Assembly: GCF_016287535.1 (NCBI RefSeq)
Contig: NZ_JAEFAJ010000016.1
Span: 1 to 58,851, forward strand
Length of the DNA: 58,851 nt
DNA from: Ruminococcus sp.
GTDB lineage: Bacteria > Bacillota > Clostridia > Oscillospirales > Ruminococcaceae
Direction of reading: 5' to 3'
Shown here: in pieces, positions 7,441 to 16,770 of the stretch
Numbering within the stretch: position 1 is the first letter of the stretch
Layout: every line of letters begins with the position of its first letter
The notes under the pieces: generated by a model
What the model saw: the letters and a program-made list of their open reading frames with translations, nothing else
What the model was told of the DNA's origin: nothing
Database searches by the model: none
Program-made: the position numbers and the translations under genes

Positions 7441-8472
7441 TTATTCATCCTCCTTTTCTTCGCTGCCGCCGGCAGCATCTTCGCCGGATTCGTCCGGCAT
7501 CTCGTCAAGGAGCTCCTGAAGTCCGGATTTCTTTGTCGGACGGTTTATGAGCTCGATGAATACCTTTTCAAGATCGGGCTTGTCGGTATATATCTCAAGG
7601 ATACTGATACCGCTGCTGATACACTCAGCCATTATTGAGTCCCTTACCGGGTCGGCATAACCCTCAAGGGATACCGTGAAGGAGTAGATACCGTTTCCTT
7701 CGTCATCAATGGAAGTAATCTCCTTTACGCCCTTTGTGAGTTCTATTATGGAAGCGGCTTTTGTCCTGTCGCCCTTGACCTTGATGTGAAGAACAAGTGT
7801 GGCAGTGAACGACTTTTCAAGGTTCTCGATGGTGTCCATAGCCTTGATGTCGCCTTTATTGATGATTATAACGCGGTCGCAGACGGCGCTTACCTCGCTG
7901 AGTATATGTGAGCTGAATATGACGGAGTGCCCTTTTTTGAGGCTCTTGATTAGAGCCCTGACCTCCGCGACCTGATTGGGGTCAAGTCCGACTGTGGGCT
8001 CGTCAAGTATAAGGAACTTGGGATCGCCCAGCAGTGCCTGCGCAAAACCCACACGCTGCTTGTAGCCCTTTGAGAGATTGCGTATCAGCTTGCCCTCAAC
8101 GTCCTTTATCTTTAGAAGCCCCATAACGCGCTCTATCTCTTCTTTTCTTTTGCCTGAAGGCACCTTTTTGAGACCCGCACAGAAGGAGAGATATTCCCTG
8201 ACCTTCATATCCGGATAAACAGGCGGTATCTCAGGGAGATATCCGATGTTGCTCTTTGCCTTGGTAGGCTCTGTTGTTATGTCTGAACCGCAGATGGTCA
8301 CAGTGCCGTCTGACATCGGCAGATAACCTGCGATCATATTCATTGTCGTTGATTTTCCCGCTCCGTTGGGACCGAGGAAACCGAGTATCTCATTATCGTT
8401 TATTGTAAAGCTGATCCTGTTTACGGCACGGTTGCTGCCGTAAAACTTCGTAAGATTTTCAATATTGATCAT
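7441..8472 (-). CDS. ABC transporter ATP-binding protein, GldA-like
   Basis: 343 residues. Walker A is GPNGAGKSTTMN, the Q-loop region follows in GYLPEIPPVYPDM, the ABC signature is LSKGYKQRVGFAQALLG, Walker B is FLILDEPTVGLDPNQ, and the H-loop is VIFSSHILSEV. A C-terminal extension of about 100 residues with an acidic tail is common in GldA/NatA-type ATPases. The start is the ATG at 8472 after AAAGGAG; a frame extending to 8952 has no start signal and its extra residues do not resemble the family. It is the first gene of the operon; upstream there is only a weak TATACT-type -10 near 8533. Confidence 0.92.
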   Translation of the reverse strand: MINIENLTKFYGSNRAVNRISFTINDNEILGFLGPNGAGKSTTMNMIAGYLPMSDGTVTICGSDITTEPTKAKSNIGYLPEIPPVYPDMKVREYLSFCAGLKKVPSGKRKEEIERVMGLLKIKDVEGKLIRNLSKGYKQRVGFAQALLGDPKFLILDEPTVGLDPNQVAEVRALIKSLKKGHSVIFSSHILSEVSAVCDRVIIINKGDIKAMDTIENLEKSFTATLVLHIKVKGDRTKAASIIELTKGVKEITSIDDEGNGIYSFTVSLEGYADPVRDSIMAECISSGISILEIYTDKPDLEKVFIELINRPTKKSGLQELLDEMPDESGEDAAGGSEEKEDE

Positions 8473-8874
8473 GAGGCGCTCCTTTCCGATCATTGATCGT
8501 TTATTTCGGGTAAAAGCAGATACAATTACCTCAGTATAACATACTGTTTTATTATCGCAGAATAATATTAACGCAAGATGAATAAACTGTGAATAAAAAG
8601 TTAATTCAGTACTGCGGCGTGAAAAAAATATATCCATGCAAAAGTACCGTGACAGGTAAATATTATAGCTATTGTGTGAGGATTTTGTGTGGAAAAATTG
8701 AGGAAGAGATGAATGTTGGAGCTTTTTGTTTTGAAACAAAACTTGTTCATATATCGTTAATACATGAAGATTTTTCAGTAAATGCCGAGTGGCTAAAATG
8801 CACAAAAAAGGATTTGCTATTGTGTGCATTGCACCAAAAATGACTTGGACCAAATGTGAAAACAATATAAACTG
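8473..8874. other. AT-rich intergenic region between the ABC operon and the cellulase gene
   Basis: No gene that I can support. An 84-codon plus-strand frame (8589-8843) has no ribosome binding site, no recognisable motif and base use unlike the neighbours, so I read it as chance. The promoter of the minus-strand ABC operon should lie in the first hundred bases, but no consensus pair is visible. Confidence 0.5.
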
Positions 8875-8903
8875 TTGACACAAATTAAAAGGTGGGCTAT
8901 AAT
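8875..8903 (+). promoter_or_regulatory. Perfect consensus promoter of the GH48 gene
   Basis: TTGACA (8875-8880), a 17-nt spacer and TATAAT (8898-8903), a full match to the housekeeping sigma consensus. Transcription should start near 8910. Confidence 0.92.
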
Positions 8904-8909
8904 GATTTT

Positions 8910-9053
8910 GAAAATAGTTTGAGAATTGTGTGCAGTCTGCGTGAAAATGCACACAGTGTACGAAGTATTTTCGTATGCGCTCCCGAAATTAAGCCTTTTG
9001 GGGGCAGTTATCCAATTTTAACCACTATATTATTACGAGAGGGGTAAAAACAA
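8910..9053 (+). promoter_or_regulatory. Structured 5' leader of the GH48 mRNA
   Basis: About 144 untranslated bases hold three hairpins in series: GTGTGCA/TGCACAC (about 8929-8955), ACGAA/TTCGT, and a longer stem in which GCTCCCGAAA pairs with TTTTGGGGGC (about 8980-9006, one G-T and other wobble pairs). The ribosome binding site is GAGAGGGG, about eight bases before the ATG. No riboswitch class is recognised and no terminator is embedded, so mRNA stabilisation or regulated translation are both possible. Confidence 0.45.
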
Positions 9054-11702
9054 ATGATAAGCAAAAAGAATAAGGCTCTCGCAGCCAGCGTTCTCGCTGC
9101 AGCTATGTCTGCAACCGCTGTTCTTCCTTCAATGGCTTCTGCTGCAACAAAGTCATCTTACGCTAAGGAAGATACATATGCTGATATGTTCGCGTCACTC
9201 TATGAGGACGTTGTAACAAACGGTCAGACAAACGGCTACCTCAGCAAGCAGACAAACGGTTCAGGCTTCGGTATTCCTTACCATTCAGTAGAGACATTCA
9301 TCGTTGAGGCTCCTGACTACGGTCACGAGACTACATCTGAGGCTATGTCCTACATCGTATGGATGGCAGCTATGCACGATGTTCTCGCTGCAAACAACAC
9401 AATTTCCGGCTCCAAGGGCGACCTTGCTAAGGCATGGAACACAATGGAAGCTATGATCCCTGGCTGGTCAAAGGCTTCAGGCAGAGACACAGAGATCAAG
9501 TACAGCTCCATCTGGTCACAGAGCAACGGACTCAAGGCTGATACAGCTGAAGAGTGTGACGCTCCTGAGGATTATCCTGCAAAGCAGCCCGGCGTTGACG
9601 CTATCAACCCGATCTATGACACGTTCAAGGCTGCATACAGCAGCGATAACGGATATTACCTTATGAACTGGCTCGCTGACGTTGACGACTGGTACGGCTT
9701 CAGCAAGGGCACAAAGGGCGAGGGTAAGTTCACATTCATCAACACCTTCCAGAGAGGTGAGCAGGAGTCTTGTTTCGAGACAGTTCCCGCTCCTTGTCTT
9801 GAAGAGCTTAAATGGGGTATGAAGAGCACCGATAAGGATAACGGTAACGGTATCAAGGCTATCTTCAACGGCAAGGACAAGGTTCCTTCACAGTACTCCT
9901 TCACAAACGCTCCTGACGCTGAGGATCGTTGTATCCAGGCTGTACATTTTGCAAATATGTACAATGCAGGTGATTCAAGCGTATCTGCTCTCGCAGGTAA
10001 GATGGGTGACCAGTGCCGTAACGATATGTTTGATAAGTACTACAAGGCTATCGCTAAGGACACTAAGCTCACTTCTTCATCAGCCGGTATGGATTCCAAG
10101 CACTACCTCATGTCATGGTATACCGCTTGGGGCGGTGCTCTCAGCGCAAGCTACGGCGATTACGGCTGGGCTTGGCAGATCGGCTGCTCACATTCACATC
10201 AGTTCTATCAGAATCCTCTTGCTGCTTACGCTCTCCTCTATGATAGCGATATCAATTCAGGTATGAAGGGCAAGGATGCTGATACAGACTATAAGGAGTC
10301 TCTCAAGAGACAGATCGAAATGTACCAGTGGCTCCAGTCCAAGGAAGGTCCTTTCGCCGGCGGTTGTACAAACAGCTGGAGAGGCCGTTACGAAGAGTAT
10401 CCTTCTGGTCACGCTACATTCTATGATATGGCTTACGTTCCTCATCCTGTATACGCAGATCCTGGTTCAAACCACTGGATCGGTAACCAGGTATGGTCAA
10501 CACAGCGTCTTGCTGAGCTCTACTACTATGTAGTAACAAACGGCGACCAGTCAGGTCAGAAGTACGGCGGACTCGATCTCGAGACAGCACTCGAAAAGCT
10601 CCTTGAGAGATGGATCGGCTGGTTCGAGGAGAACACAAAGTTCGATTATGAGGACGAGTACGGTGTAACACATACATACGTTATTCCTTCAACTCTTGAC
10701 TGGGGTTCAAGCGATACAGACTATACCTGCACACCTGACACATGGACAGGTACATACAGCGAGTCTGCTAACTCAAGCCTCAGCTGCAAGATCGGCGGTT
10801 ACGGCCAGGGAGACGTTGGATGCGTATCCTCACTCTGTAATACACTTATCTACTATGCAAAGGCTAAGGGCGTTGACGCTTCATTCGCAAGCAAGGAAGG
10901 CACATCTGTTGCTGAAAAGGCTCTCTACCTTGCAAACAGACTTCTCTCATATCAGTACAACGAGGCTCGTGATGATATCGGTCTCACATTCACAGACTGC
11001 AATCCAAGCCTGAAGAGAGTATTTGAGCAGGAAGTTTATATCCCGGATTACTACAGCGGCGAAATGCCTGACGGTTCAAAGCTTGAGCCCGGCGCTACAT
11101 TCTCATCCATCCGTACAAGCTACGAGAAGGATCCTATGTGGCAGGAATGCCAGAAGTACTGGAAGGGCGAAGGCAAGGACAACAACGGCGACGGTAAGGT
11201 TGACGTTGCTGACTATCAGTTCCAGTATCACAGATTCTGGCACGCTGGTGACGCTGTTGTTTCCTATGGTACAATGGCACTCCTCTTCCCTGAGGTTAAG
11301 CCTCTCCCGCTTCCTGGTGAGGGAACAACAACTACAACCACAACAACCACCACAACAACAACTACTACAACCACAACTAAGGATACAACTACAACTTCGA
11401 CTACAACCAAGGACACAACAACTACAACATCTACAACCACAGAAGGCGGTACTACCGTTACTAAGTGGGGCGACGCTAACTGCGACGGCGATGTAGATAT
11501 GTCAGATGCTGTTCTTATCATGCAGTCACTTGCTAACCCGAACAAGTATGGTATCGGCGGTACAGACGCTAAGGCTATCACAGCTCAGGGTCAGGCTAAC
11601 GCAGATGTAGATACAAGCAGCGCAGGAATTACTGCTAACGATGCTCTCCGCATCCAGGAGTTCCTCCTCCACAAGATTTCTACACTCGATCCTACTAAGT
11701 AA
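9054..11702 (+). CDS. Secreted GH48 processive cellobiohydrolase with C-terminal dockerin
   Basis: 882 residues. A signal peptide ends near residue 30 (PSMASA). The GH48 catalytic module spans about 35-755 and contains APDYGHETTSEAMSY, in which Glu96 matches the catalytic acid of the family, plus WLADVDDWYGFS and the conserved aromatic-rich tunnel segments. A Thr-rich linker (about 757-803) starts with 18 consecutive threonines written with mixed codons. The dockerin (804-882) has a clear first calcium loop GDANCDGDVDMSDA and a second, longer loop NADVDTSSAGITANDA. GH48 enzymes release cellobiose from cellulose chain ends and are usually the main cellulosome enzyme. In R. flavefaciens and R. 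champanellensis the enzyme carries a dockerin; in R. albus it carries a CBM37 instead. Codon bias is extreme, fitting very high expression. Monocistronic: promoter at 8875 and terminator at 11724. Confidence 0.96.
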   Translation: MISKKNKALAASVLAAAMSATAVLPSMASAATKSSYAKEDTYADMFASLYEDVVTNGQTNGYLSKQTNGSGFGIPYHSVETFIVEAPDYGHETTSEAMSYIVWMAAMHDVLAANNTISGSKGDLAKAWNTMEAMIPGWSKASGRDTEIKYSSIWSQSNGLKADTAEECDAPEDYPAKQPGVDAINPIYDTFKAAYSSDNGYYLMNWLADVDDWYGFSKGTKGEGKFTFINTFQRGEQESCFETVPAPCLEELKWGMKSTDKDNGNGIKAIFNGKDKVPSQYSFTNAPDAEDRCIQAVHFANMYNAGDSSVSALAGKMGDQCRNDMFDKYYKAIAKDTKLTSSSAGMDSKHYLMSWYTAWGGALSASYGDYGWAWQIGCSHSHQFYQNPLAAYALLYDSDINSGMKGKDADTDYKESLKRQIEMYQWLQSKEGPFAGGCTNSWRGRYEEYPSGHATFYDMAYVPHPVYADPGSNHWIGNQVWSTQRLAELYYYVVTNGDQSGQKYGGLDLETALEKLLERWIGWFEENTKFDYEDEYGVTHTYVIPSTLDWGSSDTDYTCTPDTWTGTYSESANSSLSCKIGGYGQGDVGCVSSLCNTLIYYAKAKGVDASFASKEGTSVAEKALYLANRLLSYQYNEARDDIGLTFTDCNPSLKRVFEQEVYIPDYYSGEMPDGSKLEPGATFSSIRTSYEKDPMWQECQKYWKGEGKDNNGDGKVDVADYQFQYHRFWHAGDAVVSYGTMALLFPEVKPLPLPGEGTTTTTTTTTTTTTTTTTTKDTTTTSTTTKDTTTTTSTTTEGGTTVTKWGDANCDGDVDMSDAVLIMQSLANPNKYGIGGTDAKAITAQGQANADVDTSSAGITANDALRIQEFLLHKISTLDPTK

Positions 11703-11723
11703 TTAGCAGCGTATAAAACTATC

Positions 11724-11756
11724 AAAGCTGCACGGCAAAGCCGTGCAGCTTTTTTA
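11724..11756 (+). terminator. Terminator of the GH48 gene
   Basis: A perfect 13-bp stem (AAAGCTGCACGGC / GCCGTGCAGCTTT) with an AAA loop runs into six or seven Ts. Confidence 0.92.
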
Positions 11757-11799
11757 TGTCTGCGGATACAGGAGTTTCCCCAATATTTTTAGAAAATGC

Positions 11800-11828
11800 T
11801 TGCATTTTTATGCAAATGATGTTATAAT
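11800..11828 (+). promoter_or_regulatory. Promoter of the yicC-gmk-priA cluster
   Basis: TTGCAT (11800-11805), a 17-nt spacer and TATAAT (11823-11828). A second TATAAT lies at 11831-11836. It is the first promoter of a 13.6-kb run of co-oriented, mostly overlapping genes. Confidence 0.8.
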
Positions 11829-11892
11829 ATTATAATAGTATTTTTATGCGAAAAAATATACATATTACAATTACAGGAAAGCAGGCGATAAG

Positions 11893-12771
11893 GTGCTTAG
11901 AAGTATGACAGGCTACGGAAGAGCCCAGCAGATACTGAACGGACGCGATATCCTTGTTGAGATACGCTCCGTTAATCATAGATATTATGAGTATTCTTCA
12001 AGAGTTCCGAGAACTTACAGCTATATCGATGAAAAGCTCAAGGCTTTACTTAAAAACGGCATATCCCGCGGCAAGGTGGAGATAGCTGTCACTATCAACA
12101 ACATTGAGGGAAAGGATACCGAGATCGCTGTAAACAAGGGTGCGGCAGAGGGCTATGTGAACGCCCTCAGAAGCATCGCAGGCGAGCTTGGTGTCGAGGA
12201 CGATATCACCCTTTCAAAGCTTATGAAGCTTCCGGATATATTCAATATACAGAAAACTCCCGACGATGAGGAACAGGTCTGGGAGGACGTTGCGAAGGTC
12301 GCTCAGGAGGCTATCGGCAAATTTGTAGAAATGCGCCAGATCGAGGGCGAACGCCTTAAAGCTGACATAACCGATAAGGCTGAGGGCATACTTGCAATGG
12401 TGGAAAAGGTGGAGGAGCTCTCTACCAAGACCGTGGAGAATTACAGGAACAGACTGTACAAAAAGCTCAGCGAGGTGCTTGAGGGCAGAGATATCGACGA
12501 GCAGAGAGTTCTTACCGAAGCGGCGATATTTGCCGAAAAGATAGCTGTTGACGAGGAGACTGTCCGCCTGAGAAGCCATATATCACAGCTTGAGACAATG
12601 CTTGCAGGCGATGACGCAGTGGGCAGAAAGCTGGATTTCATTGTACAGGAAATGAACCGCGAGGTAAATACCATAGGCTCAAAGGCTCAGGATCTCAACG
12701 TGACAAAGGTCGTTGTGGATATGAAGGCAGAGATCGAGAAGATCCGCGAGCAGATACAGAATATCGAGTAA
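11893..12771 (+). CDS. yicC: YicC/YloC family endoribonuclease
   Basis: 292 residues, the normal length. YicC proteins are conserved bacterial RNA endonucleases; the E. coli protein cleaves a small RNA. Family features are the N terminus [22 protein letters not shown] shortly after, and the C-terminal [22 protein letters not shown] followed by [19 protein letters not shown]. The start is a GTG at 11893, chosen because the family begins M-I/L-R-S-M-T-G; AGGCGAT precedes it. It heads the same gene order as in B. subtilis (yloC-remA-gmk-rpoZ). Confidence 0.93.
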   Translation: MLRSMTGYGRAQQILNGRDILVEIRSVNHRYYEYSSRVPRTYSYIDEKLKALLKNGISRGKVEIAVTINNIEGKDTEIAVNKGAAEGYVNALRSIAGELGVEDDITLSKLMKLPDIFNIQKTPDDEEQVWEDVAKVAQEAIGKFVEMRQIEGERLKADITDKAEGILAMVEKVEELSTKTVENYRNRLYKKLSEVLEGRDIDEQRVLTEAAIFAEKIAVDEETVRLRSHISQLETMLAGDDAVGRKLDFIVQEMNREVNTIGSKAQDLNVTKVVVDMKAEIEKIREQIQNIE

Positions 12772-12775
12772 TGCC

Positions 12776-13033
12776 ATGAAGCTGATAAATATCGGATACG
12801 GAAATATGGTCTCCGCCGAGAGGATAGTGACCATAGTGAGCCCTGAATCGGCTCCCATAAAGAGACTGGTACAGGAAGCCCGCGACGACGGAAGAGCTAT
12901 AGACGCTACCTACGGAAGAAAAACAAGAGCAGTTCTGGTGATGGACAGCGGTCATATCATACTCTCGTCCCTTATCACAGAAACTCTTGCTGCGAGAATA
13001 AACGGTTCGGGAGGTTCGGACGAAAATGAATAA
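12776..13033 (+). CDS. remA: RemA (DUF370) DNA-binding matrix regulator
   Basis: 85 residues, DUF370. B. subtilis RemA is an oligomeric DNA-binding activator of biofilm-matrix and osmoprotection genes. Conserved stretches are [52 protein letters not shown]. It lies four bases after yicC and overlaps gmk by eight bases, so the three are translated from one message. Whether it controls matrix genes in this organism is unknown. Confidence 0.92.
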   Translation: MKLINIGYGNMVSAERIVTIVSPESAPIKRLVQEARDDGRAIDATYGRKTRAVLVMDSGHIILSSLITETLAARINGSGGSDENE

Positions 13034-13631
13034 GGGCAGACTGATAGTATTTTCCGCACCATCGGGCTGCGGAAAGGGCACCATGCTGGAGGAGATACTG
13101 AAGGACGAGCGCTTTGCCGTGTCGGTATCCGCTACCACAAGAGCTCCCCGTGAGGGAGAGAAGGACGGCGTGAATTACCACTTCCTCACCCGTGAGGATT
13201 TCGAGCAGCGCGTTGCCGACGGTAAGTTCATCGAACACGCTGAGTATTGCCAGAACCTTTACGGTACCCTCGTCAGCGAGGTGGACGGCAGACTGGAGCG
13301 CGGACTTAACGTGATACTTGAAATAGAGCCTCAGGGCGCTATGAAGATACGTGAAAAGCGTCCAGACGCTGTGTTCATATTCGTAGTACCGCCTTCAATC
13401 GGAGAGCTTCGCCGCAGACTGAAAAAGCGCGGCACGGAGTCCGACGAGGTAATAGAAGAACGTGTTTCAAAGGCTGCGTGGGAGATATCCCAGGCTGAGA
13501 AATACGATTATATTATAGTAAATGACGCCCTTGAGGACGCGATAAGCGATTTTTTTGCGGTAATACGCGGAGAACAGCTTAAAGTGGACTACTCGGCAGA
13601 TATTATAGAAGAGGTGTTGAAAAATGCTTAG
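13026..13631 (+). CDS. gmk: Guanylate kinase
   Basis: 201 residues. Converts GMP and ATP to GDP and ADP in the cytoplasm. The P-loop is [11 protein letters not shown] (the common S/T after GK is G-T here), with [19 protein letters not shown], the GMP-binding region, and [22 protein letters not shown] following. The usual DVDxQGA motif reads EIEPQGA, a conservative change. It overlaps remA at the 5' end and rpoZ at the 3' end by eight bases each. Confidence 0.96.
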   Translation: MNKGRLIVFSAPSGCGKGTMLEEILKDERFAVSVSATTRAPREGEKDGVNYHFLTREDFEQRVADGKFIEHAEYCQNLYGTLVSEVDGRLERGLNVILEIEPQGAMKIREKRPDAVFIFVVPPSIGELRRRLKKRGTESDEVIEERVSKAAWEISQAEKYDYIIVNDALEDAISDFFAVIRGEQLKVDYSADIIEEVLKNA

Positions 13632-13833
13632 ACCCGCAGTAAATCAGATCATCACAAAGAACGAGAGCTGTTATTCACTCGTTATCGCTGTTGCGAAGAG
13701 AGCAAGGCAGATCTCGGAGGAGCTTTACGACAAGGGCGAGACTCTCGAAGAAAAGCCCGTAAAGACTGCTGTTGAGGAGCTTGCCAGCGGCAAGTGCAAG
13801 ATAGTCAGCTCAGCTCCGCAGAACAACGAATAA
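13624..13833 (+). CDS. rpoZ: RNA polymerase omega subunit
   Basis: 69 residues. It begins [28 protein letters not shown], the conserved omega helix region, followed by the KPVKTAVEELASGK segment. Omega stabilises the beta-prime subunit. Its stop codon TAA shares one base with the priA ATG (TAATG). In many Firmicutes coaBC follows rpoZ; here priA follows directly. Confidence 0.94.
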   Translation: MLRPAVNQIITKNESCYSLVIAVAKRARQISEELYDKGETLEEKPVKTAVEELASGKCKIVSSAPQNNE

Positions 13834-16283
13834 TGCCCCTTATCGCGGAGACCGCAGTCAGCGGAACAGCCTATTCCTTTGATATGCTGTTCAGCTATTC
13901 TGTTCCCGAAAGACTTGCGGCAAAAATTGCCTGCGGCTGTCGGGTGCTGGTCCCCTTCGGAAAGGGCAATACGCGCAGGATAGGTGTGGTCATGAAGCTC
14001 ACTGAAGGCGGTGACGGACGGCTCAAATCCCTTGTATCACTTGTGGACGAGGAGCCGGTCATATCCGGGGAGCTTCTGAAGCTTGCCTTTTATCTGCGCG
14101 AGAACACCTTCTGCACTTACTTCGATGCGGTGAAGTGTATGCTTCCTCCTGCAATGAGCGTAAGTGCAAAAGAAACATTCAGGATTGTTAAGAATTTCAC
14201 GGATACTGCCTCTCTCAGCCCTGCGGCAGCTGAACTGCTCCAGACACTTTCCTGTGCTGCTGACAGCAGGGAGCTGAACAGGATCATTGAGGAGCATATC
14301 ATTGAAAACGGAAGACGGCTCTCAGACGAGCTTTGCGACGCAGGCGCCCTTGAATCGGACAACGTGTTCAGGCAGACAGTCGGCGACGCAGCCGTGAGAA
14401 TGGTCCGTCTTTCAGATAAGTATATAAGCTCTCCTGAGAGCTTCGACCTCACTCCCAAGCAGAAGAAGGCGGCGGATTTCCTTGAGGAATACGGCACGGC
14501 AGCTGTGCGTGAAGCCGCCTATATGTGCGGTATCACCGAATCTGTCATCAAACGTCTCTGCGCAAACGGCGCGGCTGAGGAGTACGAGGCGGAGGTGCTC
14601 AGGAAGGTCGGAGGAGAAGACGGCGGGGAGAGAAGCCCTGAGGATATAGTTCTTTCGGCTGAGCAGCAGAGTGCAAGAGATGAAGTCCTTGCGCAGCTGA
14701 ACGAAAGAAGACCGGCAGTATTTCTGCTTCACGGCGTTACCGGCAGCGGCAAGACCTCCGTATTTGAGAAGCTCATAGACGATACGGTGAAAATGGGCAG
14801 ACAGGCGATGCTGCTCATACCGGAAATAGGTCTTACTCCACAGACCTTAAAGCGTTTTCGCTCGCTTTTCGGCGAAAGAGTGGCTGTTATACACAGCGGT
14901 CTCTCTCTCGGACAGAGACTTGACGAGTACAAGCGTATAAAACGGGGCGACGCGGACATCGTAATAGGTACGAGGAGCGCCGTGTTCGCACCGCTCAGTA
15001 ATATAGGACTCATTATAATAGATGAGGAGGGTGAGCGCTCCTACAAGTCGGACAGCTCACCAAGATATCACACACATGATATCGCAAAGCAGCGTTGTGC
15101 GCATCACGGCGCGTCACTGCTGCTGGCTTCGGCAACTCCTTCCATCGAGAGCTATTACCTCGCCGAAAGGGGAGCCTACAGGCTTCTCGAAATGAAGGAA
15201 AGGTATCAGAACGCACCGCTTCCGGAGGTAAGTATCATAGATATGAACCTTGAGCGCGAGGCAGGCAACCGCACTGAATTCAGCCGCAAACTGGCTGAGG
15301 AGATAAGCACAAACCTGAAAAACGGGGAACAGTCCATACTCCTGCTGAACAGGCGCGGTTATCATACAATTATAAGCTGCTGCGACTGCTATCAGCCTGT
15401 GTACTGTCCCAACTGCTCGGTGCCTCTGACCTACCACAAGAAGAACAACAAGCTGATGTGTCATTACTGCGGCTACGTCAGCGAGCCTGTTGATACCTGC
15501 CCGTCCTGCGGCTCGAAGCGCCTTAAAAATATGGGCTTCGGCACGCAGAAGCTGGAGGAGGAGCTTTCCACCTTCTTTCCGGAGGCGCGTATCCTGCGCA
15601 TGGACGCTGATACCACCTTTTCCCGTTATTCCTACGAGAAGAGCTTCACGGATTTCCGGGAGGGCAGATACGATATAATGATAGGTACTCAGATGATAGG
15701 AAAGGGACTTGATTTTCCAAATGTTACGCTGGTGGGAGTCCTTTCCGTGGATAAAGCGCTGTATGCAGGGGATTTCCGAAGCTATGAGCGTACCTTCTCA
15801 CTCATCACTCAGGTGGTGGGACGCGGAGGACGAGGCGGACGCAGAGGACGCGCCATACTCCAGACATTTATCCCGGAGCACTACATCATGAACCTTGCCG
15901 CGGCTCAGGACTACAAGGGCTTCTACAATGAGGAGATAGCCATACGCCGCGCAATGATATACCCGCCGCTGTGCGATATGTGCATATTCTGCTTTTCGGG
16001 AAATGAGGACATATCCGCAAGGCTCGGCGCTGAGGCTGTACTGAGGCTTATGAACGAAAAACTCAGGGAGCTCCAGCCGAAAACTCCTGTGCGGGTGCTG
16101 GGGCCTGTGCGCTGCTCTTATGGCAGGATAAACGGGAAGTACCGCTACAGGATAATAATGAAGTGCAAGAACAACGCCGAGATGAGAGGCTTCATAAGCG
16201 GAGTGCTCACAGGTGCGGCAAAACTGAAGGAAATGAAAAACACTGCCCTTTATGCCGATATAAACGGCGATGTGGGCGTATAA
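13833..16283 (+). CDS. priA: Primosomal protein N', replication restart helicase PriA
   Basis: 816 residues. PriA recognises stalled forks and reloads the replicative helicase. The N-terminal DNA-binding domain is followed by a superfamily 2 helicase core: Walker A GVTGSGKTSVF, motif Ia LLIPEIGLTPQT, motif II DEEGERSYKSD, motif III LLLASATPS, and the zinc-binding insert with CCDCYQPVYCPNC and CHYCGY...CPSCGS. Motifs V and VI follow in GTQMIGKGLDFPNV and QVVGRGGRGGR. Motif II reads DEEG where DEEH is usual. The start overlaps the rpoZ stop by one base with no separate ribosome binding site, indicating coupled translation. Confidence 0.95.
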   Translation: MPLIAETAVSGTAYSFDMLFSYSVPERLAAKIACGCRVLVPFGKGNTRRIGVVMKLTEGGDGRLKSLVSLVDEEPVISGELLKLAFYLRENTFCTYFDAVKCMLPPAMSVSAKETFRIVKNFTDTASLSPAAAELLQTLSCAADSRELNRIIEEHIIENGRRLSDELCDAGALESDNVFRQTVGDAAVRMVRLSDKYISSPESFDLTPKQKKAADFLEEYGTAAVREAAYMCGITESVIKRLCANGAAEEYEAEVLRKVGGEDGGERSPEDIVLSAEQQSARDEVLAQLNERRPAVFLLHGVTGSGKTSVFEKLIDDTVKMGRQAMLLIPEIGLTPQTLKRFRSLFGERVAVIHSGLSLGQRLDEYKRIKRGDADIVIGTRSAVFAPLSNIGLIIIDEEGERSYKSDSSPRYHTHDIAKQRCAHHGASLLLASATPSIESYYLAERGAYRLLEMKERYQNAPLPEVSIIDMNLEREAGNRTEFSRKLAEEISTNLKNGEQSILLLNRRGYHTIISCCDCYQPVYCPNCSVPLTYHKKNNKLMCHYCGYVSEPVDTCPSCGSKRLKNMGFGTQKLEEELSTFFPEARILRMDADTTFSRYSYEKSFTDFREGRYDIMIGTQMIGKGLDFPNVTLVGVLSVDKALYAGDFRSYERTFSLITQVVGRGGRGGRRGRAILQTFIPEHYIMNLAAAQDYKGFYNEEIAIRRAMIYPPLCDMCIFCFSGNEDISARLGAEAVLRLMNEKLRELQPKTPVRVLGPVRCSYGRINGKYRYRIIMKCKNNAEMRGFISGVLTGAAKLKEMKNTALYADINGDVGV

Positions 16284-16299
16284 AGAAGGATATGGTAAA

Positions 16300-16770
16300 A
16301 TGGCATTACGAAGAATATTGACCGATAAGGATGAGATACTCCACAAGGTATGCAAGCCTGTGGAGAAGTTTGACGAGAAGCTTGCACAGCTCCTTGACGA
16401 TATGCATGAGACGCTGAACAAGGCTGAGGGCGTGGGACTTGCCGCTCCACAGATAGGCATATGCCGCAGGATCTTCATCATGCATCTCAGCGAGGAGGAC
16501 ATCATCGAGGCGATAAATCCTGAGGTGATAAGCATGGAGGGCAAGCAGAGAGTACAGGAGGGCTGTCTTTCATGCCCGAATGTATGGGGCTATGTGACCC
16601 GTCCGGCAAAATGCCGGCTTAAAGCTCAGGACAGGAACGGCAACTGGTTCGAGCGGGATTTCACAGACCTTGGCGCTCAGTGTACCTGCCATGAGAACGA
16701 CCACCTTGACGGTCATGTATTTACGGAGATAGTTGAAGAATTCTTCGTACCTGAGGAGACTAAGAAATGA
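16300..16770 (+). CDS. def: Peptide deformylase
   Basis: 156 residues. Removes the formyl group from nascent N-terminal methionine; a metal enzyme acting at the ribosome. The three motifs are GVGLAAPQIGI, EGCLSCPN and CHENDHLDG, whose Cys and two His residues bind the metal. The start is the ATG at 16300 (MALRRILTDKDEILHKVC), after AAGGA; a frame from 16270 would overlap priA. The stop overlaps the fmt start (ATGA), linking deformylation and formylation genes as is usual. Confidence 0.95.
   Translation: MALRRILTDKDEILHKVCKPVEKFDEKLAQLLDDMHETLNKAEGVGLAAPQIGICRRIFIMHLSEEDIIEAINPEVISMEGKQRVQEGCLSCPNVWGYVTRPAKCRLKAQDRNGNWFERDFTDLGAQCTCHENDHLDGHVFTEIVEEFFVPEETKK

Noticed and set aside
8589..8843. 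84-codon plus-strand reading frame before the GH48 gene
   Set aside because: No ribosome binding site, no recognisable motif, and it lies in AT-rich intergenic DNA; most likely chance.
11325..11450. CRISPR or satellite-like repeat in the GH48 gene
   Set aside because: It is the Thr-rich protein linker, in frame and written with mixed ACN codons.
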